The notes beneath the pieces are model-generated. The model searched no databases. It worked only from the letters and a program-made list of their open reading frames with translations, and had not been told where the DNA came from. 17,345 nucleotides of DNA from positions 1-17,345 of the forward strand of contig JAZSGI010000108.1 in assembly GCA_045532655.1 (NCBI GenBank), read 5' to 3'. A program made the position numbers and the translations under genes. Positions 1 through 6,502 of this stretch are shown here, piece by piece; position 1 is the stretch's first letter; every line of letters starts with the position of its first letter. The stretch is from JAVBQJ01 sp045532655 (GTDB lineage Bacteria > Verrucomicrobiota > Lentisphaeria > Victivallales > Victivallaceae).

Positions 1-2246
1 CCGTCAACCAGACAACCTTGGGGGACGGCGACGGGATTGCAGTAATATTCGCTGCCGGTATCCAGCCCGTTGCCGTCGAAATTCCAATATGCGGTACGGT
101 TTGTAAGTACGGAAACAGGTACGTTGACAATAGTATTCTCCTGTACGGGAACTTCTCCGGCAGGGGTAAGGAATTCCGGGATGTCACGCATGTTCCATGC
201 CCGGGTTTCCATAGTGACGGGAGTTTCCAGAATGGCACGTTCGACAGTCATATTTTCGCCGAAGGGGAAGACCGGTACGGAGAAGAGGACGTTATCGTCC
301 ATGGTATCATAACGGACATAGTAGCTGTCAGCGGGGCGTGGTTCCGGAGCAAATACAGAGATGGAAAGATCGCCGGAGGCAATGTTAAGTGGCTGGGAGA
401 GCAGCAGAGTACCGTCTGTGCCGTGGGAGAAAGCATAGCCTTCGCCTTCAATTCTGCGTTTTTCAACGAGATCAGCAGCTTTGACAGTGTAAGTTTTGCC
501 GCCGTTTTTCATGGTTATTTCCAAAGACAAATCCGGACTGCCGGCTGTACTCATTGCAAGAGTACCGCTGTTGTATATATTGGTTATGGTGTCATTGGTG
601 TAGTCAAAGTTGCCGCAGCCCTTGTACTGAGCACCCTTTTTCAAGCCATTGATAACACGGCCGCCCACGACCTTTATATCCATATCCCCTGCCATATTGA
701 AGTTGAAGATACACTCATCCTTTGCAACACCGGGCTGGAAGACAGCAATGGCTCTGTCGTTTTTGAAAAGAGTGATACGCTTGACCGGTTCCGGAGCATC
801 AAACGATACATTGGCAGTAAGCACCTGACCGGACTGGGAGATTTCCAGAGTGTTGTCGAAATCTCTCATTACATCCAGCGGGATATTCATGGTCAGGGAG
901 TTCTGCTGCCAGCTGGAGACCAGAAGGACGGCCGGAGTTTTCACTGTTGTCTGCCAGTCACCGCAGGTTGCGGTCATTTCCGGAATCAGGAACGGTGAAT
1001 ATGCCAGATCGGCAGTGGGAATGAGCCACTCTGTTCTGGAGGGTTCGGAACCGTTAGCCATGATTTTTTCTTCCAGCACAGCAACTTCAGTGCCGTTACA
1101 ATCCAGCAGTCTGCCGGAGATAACAACATCTTTGCCGGAGACAGATGGGAAGTTCAAGGCTTCGAGGCGCAGCAGAGTACCGGGGATCTCTTCCCGGTGA
1201 TACGCCATGAGGATTTTTGGTTCTTCATACTTGAATGGAACACCTTTGAGGTTGAAGTTGTACCAGCGGATGGAATCCACAAGGCCGAAAGTGTATGCCT
1301 GCCGGAACATGGCAGTTTCCATCTGGTCGTTCCAGGTGGTGACGTGATACCAGTCAGAGGGGATTTCTCTGGCAGCCTGCCATGTGCTGTACAGGAAGTC
1401 GCCGCCGCGGAAAGGATTGTAGAAATCGTTGCCGATGAGCCATGCGCCGATATATCCTGCATGAAGAGTGGGAATATACTGCTTGCCGTTTTTGTCGCAG
1501 AATTCTTTGTATATGCGGTTGTTCATGGATACCGGATCATTGGCATGGCAGGGGGAGTCGAACATGTAAACAGCATCAAAAGTATCCAGATATTTTGTTT
1601 CTTTTTCCAGATCTATTGACCGGTTGGGCCATGGTGCGAGGTTTGCCACAAGATATGTTTTCAAACCGGCTTCTTCCCAACCTTTGCGTACAGCTCTCCA
1701 TTCTTCAGCTTCCCATGTGCCCGGCTGATTATAGACGTAGGTGAAAAGAATATTGCGCCCCTCGTATGTGGGGTAATTGGGGTGGCTGCCGTTTTCGTTG
1801 AGCATACGCACAACTTCCCGGACTTCATAATCGACACCTCTGTTGCCTCCGTCAAGGCAGATGCCGATCTGGAAATCTGTACCTTCAGCAGCTTTGAGAT
1901 AATCTTTGACGATCGCACTCCAATGGAACGGTCCGAGATTGGGGTCGGTACCCAGATCAAGGAAAAATCCGTCGATACCGGCATCCATGGCAATGAGGAT
2001 CTCTTCCCGCAGGGAATCATGACGCATGGTTGGAGTATTGGCAACTTCCTGAAGAGGATAGTTGAAGTGGCTGGATGTATACAGGGAATTGTCTTCCGGT
2101 CTGAACCACGGGGTATTATGCGCCCACACCATCTTTTTGCCCGCTACTTCTGCGGCAGAAAGAGGTGACATAGCAGCCGCCGCAGCGCACAATAATATGG
2201 TATTACGCAAAAATTTATTTGTTGAAATTGATTTTATGAGAGTCAT
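1..2246 (-). CDS. Secreted GH71-like glycoside hydrolase with C-terminal LamG-like domain (partial)
   Basis: The frame is open from the ATG at 2246 to the window edge, about 748 codons, and the C-terminus is missing. AAGAGGT (complement of 2251-2257) is a good ribosome site. Residues 1-31 form a signal peptide (basic start, alanine-rich core, cleavage after LSA), so the product is exported. The catalytic part starts at about residue 38 with KMVWAHNTPW and continues with DAGIDGFFLDLG (88-99) and TTWNDQMET near residue 300. This layout resembles GH71 alpha-1,3-glucanases, whose conserved TWNDYGES motif matches the last piece; the related GH99 fold is the alternative. A long beta-rich region follows. 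The last residues, AYWNFDGNGLDTGSEY from about residue 717, look like the first strand of a concanavalin/LamG lectin domain. It is the last visible gene of the pseudopilin operon, 33 bases after its neighbour. The substrate is unproven. Confidence 0.72.
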   Translation of the reverse strand, partial: MTLIKSISTNKFLRNTILLCAAAAAMSPLSAAEVAGKKMVWAHNTPWFRPEDNSLYTSSHFNYPLQEVANTPTMRHDSLREEILIAMDAGIDGFFLDLGTDPNLGPFHWSAIVKDYLKAAEGTDFQIGICLDGGNRGVDYEVREVVRMLNENGSHPNYPTYEGRNILFTYVYNQPGTWEAEEWRAVRKGWEEAGLKTYLVANLAPWPNRSIDLEKETKYLDTFDAVYMFDSPCHANDPVSMNNRIYKEFCDKNGKQYIPTLHAGYIGAWLIGNDFYNPFRGGDFLYSTWQAAREIPSDWYHVTTWNDQMETAMFRQAYTFGLVDSIRWYNFNLKGVPFKYEEPKILMAYHREEIPGTLLRLEALNFPSVSGKDVVISGRLLDCNGTEVAVLEEKIMANGSEPSRTEWLIPTADLAYSPFLIPEMTATCGDWQTTVKTPAVLLVSSWQQNSLTMNIPLDVMRDFDNTLEISQSGQVLTANVSFDAPEPVKRITLFKNDRAIAVFQPGVAKDECIFNFNMAGDMDIKVVGGRVINGLKKGAQYKGCGNFDYTNDTITNIYNSGTLAMSTAGSPDLSLEITMKNGGKTYTVKAADLVEKRRIEGEGYAFSHGTDGTLLLSQPLNIASGDLSISVFAPEPRPADSYYVRYDTMDDNVLFSVPVFPFGENMTVERAILETPVTMETRAWNMRDIPEFLTPAGEVPVQENTIVNVPVSVLTNRTAYWNFDGNGLDTGSEYYCNPVAVPQGCLVD

Positions 2247-2279
2247 TTTTACCTCTTGAATGATTTTGGCACATTTATT

Positions 2280-4088
2280 TCAGCCGCGCCAATATGGATG
2301 ATAAGCTGCTATACTGATGCCATTGTAAGAGAGTACACGGAAATAGCTGATGTAACTGCTGCGGTGGGCAGGAATACCGGCAAGTTCTTCCTTGTGACCG
2401 AATTTGGAAACAAGGTTCCACTCCGGACGATCCGGGATACGCTGCCCGAAAGTATCCCACAGGGAGATATTCTCGGCACCTGCGGCATAAACTCTGCTGA
2501 CATAGTCATGGAGAAATTCGGTGGAACGGGTGTGTTCCCACGGGATTTCCACATAACATTTCACCCCTGTACGGCGGCATATTTCCAGATGATGCGGCAA
2601 ATTTGCAAGAACTCTATCCAGATCATCGGAGTATGTTCTCTGTACAGGTGGAGTATTGGATGAATATTTTGCTTGCCGGTAACGTTCAAGGTCGATTTTT
2701 CCGCTGCCGTCTGCCGCAAACCATGAACTGTTGTCTTCCCATATACGCATATTGGCAGGGATAAAACTGTCGATAAGTTTTTCTTCCGCCCAGCTTTCAA
2801 CATCAACTCCGTAGAGTTTTGCATCACTGCAGGAGAAGCCTGTAATGATGTTTATACCCTTCCGGGGCTGTGAATGTTCCGCACTGTACCTGTCGAGGGC
2901 ACGGCGCAGACGGCGGATGAACTGTGTCATAAAGAAAGAGTGAATCTCCACGAGACGGGGATCGTTTAAAGGCAGTTCCCGCGGATCTGTTCCGGGATAA
3001 CGCCGCTTGAATTCATCGATCACCGGCTCTTCAAAGAGAGTCATTACGCCACGGTGGGTGAAAATGGTCACGCCGTCAAAGCCGTAATCAAGGATTTTTA
3101 CCAATTCACTGACGGTATATTCCTGAACTTCTTCATAGGCATATGACATGGAATAATAGGGTTCTCCGTCACGGTCAAGGCAGCAGAATTCAGGATGTGC
3201 CTCCGCAAATCCGATGGTATTAAGATAATGATAATCTGTCGGGAAGGGACATTTGGTAAGAGCTGCACGCAGTGCCGCATAAACTTTCAATCCTGCTTCA
3301 TGAGCTTTGGTGTTCAGGTATGTAAGTATGGCGGGTGCGTTGGCGGCATATTCACTGCTGCGTAAGAGGAGCCGGTCTATATACGGCAGCAAACCTCTGG
3401 CTGCGTAACCGTCCAGCAGCGAATGATCGTTCAACAAAGGAAATACTTCTACAGAAAGCAATTCTGCATCGGTGCCGCAGACATCCTGCAGAAACGGAGC
3501 GAAAAGATCTTCGCAGGAAGCACAAGCTGTATGCATGAGCCAATACATATCGGTATGCATGTGCAGGCGCCTGGTATCTTTGCGTTGCTGTTCCTGCTGA
3601 TATTCAGTGACTTCTTCTGCACTCATTGCCACTGCCCGTATCCACATGAGGCCGGTCATGCTTCTTACTCCGTCCGGAATCGTACTGACGGTAATGGATT
3701 TCCCGGTCATGTCGGCGCACCGCCAGAAATATTCGCTGCAGTGTTCTGCCGGTGACCATGTGGCTTCGTTGCCGTGACATGGTGCTTTGGCAAAATAAGA
3801 AGCTCCCATGTCACCGGTCAGCTGCAGTGTTATTGCCGGATGAAAAGCATAACTGTCGCTTATCATAGCAACATATATACGGTACCATCCCTGCAGTCCG
3901 GGAGCGATAGTGACCGGGTCAGGCACCATTCCCATGCGGGTGGCAAGCATAGTGCCGCCGCCTGCGACAGTTGTATAGTCTACCAGCTGCCATGTGTTGG
4001 GGCGCAGTTCCCGGCTTAACGCTCTGCCGGGGACAGCGGGAGAGAAGTCGCTTATGATAACTCCCGGAAGTTTCTGTGTATACTGCAT
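2280..4088 (-). CDS. TIM-barrel glycoside hydrolase-like protein (GHL10-like), no signal peptide
   Basis: A 602-residue protein. The start at 4088 is chosen because AGAGGG lies nine bases upstream; an in-frame ATG at 4118 overlaps the stop of the pseudopilin gene but has no ribosome site. Residues 1-165 are beta-rich and have the look of a carbohydrate-binding or accessory domain. From about residue 175 it looks like a TIM barrel: HMHTDMYWL, AHEAGLKVYAALRAAL, ILDYGFDGVTIFTHRG (about 332-347), then EEPVIDEFKRRYPGTDPREL. This resembles the 'family 10 glycosylhydrolase-like' (GHL10/COG1649-type) proteins common in Planctomycetes and Lentisphaerota, where a gene of this type usually acts on polysaccharide fragments. 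No signal peptide is visible, so it is probably cytoplasmic, unlike the secreted glycosidase after it. Catalytic acids and substrate cannot be assigned by eye. Confidence 0.7.
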   Translation of the reverse strand: MQYTQKLPGVIISDFSPAVPGRALSRELRPNTWQLVDYTTVAGGGTMLATRMGMVPDPVTIAPGLQGWYRIYVAMISDSYAFHPAITLQLTGDMGASYFAKAPCHGNEATWSPAEHCSEYFWRCADMTGKSITVSTIPDGVRSMTGLMWIRAVAMSAEEVTEYQQEQQRKDTRRLHMHTDMYWLMHTACASCEDLFAPFLQDVCGTDAELLSVEVFPLLNDHSLLDGYAARGLLPYIDRLLLRSSEYAANAPAILTYLNTKAHEAGLKVYAALRAALTKCPFPTDYHYLNTIGFAEAHPEFCCLDRDGEPYYSMSYAYEEVQEYTVSELVKILDYGFDGVTIFTHRGVMTLFEEPVIDEFKRRYPGTDPRELPLNDPRLVEIHSFFMTQFIRRLRRALDRYSAEHSQPRKGINIITGFSCSDAKLYGVDVESWAEEKLIDSFIPANMRIWEDNSSWFAADGSGKIDLERYRQAKYSSNTPPVQRTYSDDLDRVLANLPHHLEICRRTGVKCYVEIPWEHTRSTEFLHDYVSRVYAAGAENISLWDTFGQRIPDRPEWNLVSKFGHKEELAGIPAHRSSYISYFRVLSYNGISIAAYHPYWRG

Positions 4089-4114
4089 TGAAATATTCCC
4101 TCTGCTGTAACAGA

Positions 4115-4858
4115 TCAATTCATGCTGGTGTCACTGCATGCCATGACGTTGGCTAATTCGAGGTAATGCACACCATTCATACGTTCGGTCCAGGCAGAAA
4201 TGCCATCGGGAACGAGATGTGCGTTGGGGTAGAAGTTTTTGCAAGTTTTTGCACTGCCGTCGGCATGGACAGCATTCATGGTGAATTTGCCGGTGTTGTG
4301 GTTGGGGAGCTGGGGATCGTCGCAAGCCAGCACCATGTTGAAGGTGTGTCCGGTGACATTGGGATCATGCAGTGAAGTAAGGTCGGTTATTCTGGCTGCG
4401 AAGATGGTACTGGCCATGGTGTAACCGGTAGGAGTCTTCCAGGTTGTTGTGCCATTATTAAGGGGCGCGAACCAGCCTGCGCCGCCTTCATAGGGGCTCC
4501 ATGCGCCCCAATTCAGACGCAGGAGAGAATAGGAACAGATACCATAGGGCTGTGCTTTGTCCAATGAGGAGGCAGGGCATGAAAGGAGACCGGATTTTTC
4601 ATTGATGCAGTAGTCTGCATAAAGTGCCAGAGGTCCATCGCCGTAGTTCCAGGCGTAATTGCCGGTGACGTACCAGTCATCATTGTCAACACTGTACATA
4701 GTGATGCCGAGACCCCACTGCTTCATGTTGCTGACACACTTGATGTTCTGTGCGGCGGCACGGGCCTTGCTCAAGGCGGGCAGCAGCATGGAGGCAAGGA
4801 TCGCAATAATAGCGATAACGACCAGGAGTTCGATGAGTGTGAAATGCTTTTTCTTCAT
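4115..4858 (-). CDS. Type II secretion/type IV pseudopilin-like protein (prepilin N-terminal methylation domain)
   Basis: A 247-residue protein with an AAGGGGAAAG ribosome site just before the ATG. It starts with a short basic leader and the prepilin peptidase motif KKKH/FTLIELLVVIAII, with Phe at +1 and Glu at +5 of the predicted mature protein. The hydrophobic helix (about residues 6-25) anchors the protein in the inner membrane before assembly. The remainder is a small globular domain with NMKQWGLGITMYSVDNDDW and a C-terminal HADGSAKT segment, like the H-X9-DG type C-termini of the DUF1559-like pseudopilins that are greatly expanded in PVC bacteria. Its stop overlaps an in-frame ATG of the next gene by four bases. 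It is the first gene of an operon with two glycoside-hydrolase-like genes, so a role in binding, export or display for carbohydrate degradation is likely but inferred. Confidence 0.88.
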   Translation of the reverse strand: MKKKHFTLIELLVVIAIIAILASMLLPALSKARAAAQNIKCVSNMKQWGLGITMYSVDNDDWYVTGNYAWNYGDGPLALYADYCINEKSGLLSCPASSLDKAQPYGICSYSLLRLNWGAWSPYEGGAGWFAPLNNGTTTWKTPTGYTMASTIFAARITDLTSLHDPNVTGHTFNMVLACDDPQLPNHNTGKFTMNAVHADGSAKTCKNFYPNAHLVPDGISAWTERMNGVHYLELANVMACSDTSMN

Positions 4859-4896
4859 TTTTCTTTCCCCTTTTCAGTGTTTTGAGGTGTTGTTTG

Positions 4897-4906
4897 GTTA
4901 CGTAAC
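4897..4906. promoter_or_regulatory. Palindromic operator-like site GTTACGTAAC
   Basis: A perfect 10-base palindrome, GTTACGTAAC, inside a longer imperfect one (GGTTACGTAACGTACC, 4896-4911). It lies about 20 bases downstream of the predicted transcription start of the pseudopilin operon, a position typical of a roadblock repressor. A CG-centred palindrome suits a LacI-type regulator; AraC proteins normally bind direct repeats instead. The binding protein is unknown. Confidence 0.35.
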
Positions 4907-4931
4907 GTACCGTGGTTCTTGCGCTATATAT

Positions 4932-4960
4932 ATTATATGACATTTTGCCCCTTAAAGCAA
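4932..4960 (-). promoter_or_regulatory. Sigma70-type promoter of the pseudopilin-glycosidase operon
   Basis: Read on the minus strand: TTGCTT (4960-4955), a 17-base spacer, then TATAAT (4937-4932). Transcription would start near 4925, giving a leader of about 67 bases before the pseudopilin ATG at 4858. It sits in the 181-base gap between araC and the pseudopilin gene. Confidence 0.65.
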
Positions 4961-4992
4961 TGTTTATTTGCGGTACTATATTGTCTGAAAGT

Positions 4993-5027
4993 AACAAAAT
5001 GCGGTTTTTTGTGCTAAAACAAATTGC
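4993..5027. promoter_or_regulatory. Direct repeat upstream of the operon promoter, candidate AraC-type site
   Basis: On the minus strand, GCAATTTGTT (5027-5018) and GCATTTTGTT (5002-4993) match at 9 of 10 bases, in the same orientation, with starts 25 bases apart. They lie upstream of the -35 of the pseudopilin operon, just after the araC stop. AraC-family dimers bind direct half-sites roughly two helical turns apart, so this is a candidate activator site; A-T richness makes a chance match possible. Confidence 0.3.
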
Positions 5028-5039
5028 AAAAACTGGAAA

Positions 5040-5843
5040 TCATTCATGTTCATGCTGGTTCGTATTTTTAATGGCCTGAACACTGTCTCTGTACTTTTTC
5101 GGAGTGTTGTACTGGAGGCGGGCAAAAACTTTGGAAAAGTGAAACTGATCGGCAAAACCTGTTTCAAGGGAGATCTCTTTAAGGGAGAGGGAGGAATGCT
5201 GCAGGAGGTAACACGCCCGTTCAATACGTTTCCTGCGGATAAAAGTCTGGGGGGCTTCGCCCATTTTTTCGGAAAAGAGCCGAACAAATGCATTGCGGGC
5301 AAGGCCGCAGCGTCTGGCGAGAAAAGAATTATCCATCTTTTCCTGCAAATGGGTGGAAATATATTTGCAGATATCGTATATACGTGTGTCCGGAGGAAGA
5401 GAATACATTAAAAAGTGATCTTTGCTTTTCAGGAGTACATGACCGAGTATGGTGTGGGCTATGGTGTCGCACCGTAGTCTGTTTTCCTGATTCTTGTAAA
5501 GAATGGAAAATTCATCTATATATTCATCGGCAAAAGTATCCGAGGGAACTGTAAAAATGCTGTCGCAGGCCACTTTGGCATTATCAGAAAAAACAAAATG
5601 TATGTAAAATTGCTCAAACGGGGTATCTGTCCAGGTGGAAAAAAGGTGATTGCCAGGCACGATCATAAATTTCCGGGCTTGCAGCTGCCATACTTTATCG
5701 CCGGTTTTGATATATCCTGCGGTTTGCATATTGTACCACAGACGCCAGACCGGACTGTAGATATTGTTTTGTATCCATGGCGTCGGTGCAGGTTCAAGGG
5801 CGCAGTAAATTATTTCAAATGGAAAGGTCGTTGGTTGGCTCAT
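5040..5843 (-). CDS. AraC-family transcriptional regulator
   Basis: A 267-residue protein. The start at 5843 has a strong GGAGG ribosome site (complement of 5851-5857); an upstream in-frame ATG at 5921 has none. Residues 1-150 form a cupin-like sensing domain (GDKVWQLQARKFMIVPGNHLF, about 48-68). The C-terminal 100 residues carry the two helix-turn-helix motifs of the family: the first in NSFLARRCGLARNAFVRLF (172-190), the second in LSLKEISLETGFADQFHFSK (219-238), followed by F-x(8)-P-x-x-Y-R (about 240-252). Such proteins sense a sugar or similar ligand and activate adjacent catabolic genes. It has its own promoter and lies immediately upstream of, and on the same strand as, the pseudopilin-glycosidase operon, which is its likely target. 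Confidence 0.92.
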   Translation of the reverse strand: MSQPTTFPFEIIYCALEPAPTPWIQNNIYSPVWRLWYNMQTAGYIKTGDKVWQLQARKFMIVPGNHLFSTWTDTPFEQFYIHFVFSDNAKVACDSIFTVPSDTFADEYIDEFSILYKNQENRLRCDTIAHTILGHVLLKSKDHFLMYSLPPDTRIYDICKYISTHLQEKMDNSFLARRCGLARNAFVRLFSEKMGEAPQTFIRRKRIERACYLLQHSSLSLKEISLETGFADQFHFSKVFARLQYNTPKKYRDSVQAIKNTNQHEHE

Positions 5844-5942
5844 TATTCTTGCCTCCGCAGAAATAAGACAATAAGAGTTCTTTAGATAGTAACGGAAAAG
5901 TTGATTTAATGCGCAGAACACAACGATACCGGTTCAATAATT

Positions 5943-5970
5943 AAAATACCATAAATTCATGCTTTGTCAA
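5943..5970 (-). promoter_or_regulatory. Promoter of the AraC-family regulator
   Basis: Minus-strand TTGACA (5970-5965), a 16-base spacer, TATTTT (5948-5943). It lies between the terminator at 5996-6038 and the araC start at 5843, leaving a leader of about 90 bases. Confidence 0.5.
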
Positions 5971-5995
5971 GCGGTTTTTATAAATTTTCGCCGGG

Positions 5996-6038
5996 AGAAA
6001 ATAAAAAAGCCGTGGTCATACAGCAAGACCTTCCCGGC
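5996..6038 (-). terminator. Intrinsic terminator after the glycosidase pseudogene
   Basis: Read on the minus strand, GCCG (6038-6035 side) pairs with CGGC (6012-6009) and an inner GGTC (6030-6027) pairs with GACC (6017-6014); this is followed at once by TTTTTTATTTT. It begins one base after the TAA at 6042-6040, so it marks the original 3' end of the broken gene upstream and insulates araC. Confidence 0.6.
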
Positions 6039-6039
6039 C

Positions 6040-6425
6040 TTATCTTAATTTTATTTTATCAGTCCCTCTTGCCGAGAGGGAGAACAACATTGTTCTGATA
6101 GAGATTTCTGCTCCAGAATCCCTGGGCTGATAATCGTGCCTGTACCCCAGTGAAACTACTTTCTTGTCCGGATGGGGATTTACCCATTCATACTGGTGCA
6201 GCGTATAATAGCCGCCGCCTGCACGGGGATGAGATGGGCATAACGGCATTGGCGGGTCGCCCGCATTTCCGGATGCTGATCGATATAATCATAATTCCAA
6301 TGCTGGCGCAACGGGATCAGTTCCTCTGTGCCGTCGGCATATCGGACAATAAATTCTCCTGCCGGGACATTTGCCGGTGAATAGTGATTCCGGATGATAC
6401 GAAAAAATCGGTTATTATTCTGTTA
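6040..6425 (-). pseudogene. Frameshifted 3' remnant of a glycoside hydrolase (C-terminal beta-sandwich domain)
   Basis: No intact gene fills 5930-6485, but the minus strand shows clear protein remains in two frames. From about 6425 one frame reads PAGEFIVRYADGTEELIPLR, then ATRQCRYAHLIP, and then stops. A second frame takes over near 6211-6227, a GC-rich CCCCGTGCAGGCGGCGGC stretch, and reads GGGYYTLHQYEWVNPHPDKK and VVSLGY, ending at TAA 6042-6040 just before a terminator. The pair 'Y-A-D-G-T-E-E ... P-L' and 'YEWVNPHP' is typical of the C-terminal accessory domain of large PVC-type glycoside hydrolases. Only about 125 codons remain and the 5' part is gone; an in-frame stop lies just upstream, next to the pfk promoter. 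The family of the lost enzyme is an inference. Confidence 0.6.
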
Positions 6426-6432
6426 ATGTCCT

Positions 6433-6461
6433 TTGACAATTTGTCGCTGTTGTGCTATATT
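6433..6461 (+). promoter_or_regulatory. Strong sigma70-type promoter of the pfk operon
   Basis: TTGACA (6433-6438), a 17-base spacer, TATATT (6456-6461). Transcription should start near 6468, about 35 bases before the pfk ATG. Confidence 0.75.
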
Positions 6462-6472
6462 TCACGGTGAAA
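6460..6472. promoter_or_regulatory. Operator-like palindrome TTTCACGGTGAAA at the pfk start site
   Basis: A 13-base inverted repeat, TTTCAC-G-GTGAAA, overlaps the end of the -10 box and the predicted transcription start. This is a classic repressor position. The symmetry resembles that of LacI/GalR-family operators, but the regulator is unknown. Confidence 0.4.
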
Positions 6473-6502
6473 CAGTGAACATGCTCATGGAGGATAGTAG
6501 TT

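Noticed and set aside
18..998. A 326-codon plus-strand frame at the left edge
   Set aside because: It is antisense to the GH71-like gene, which runs uninterrupted in one frame from 2246 to the edge with a signal peptide and motifs.
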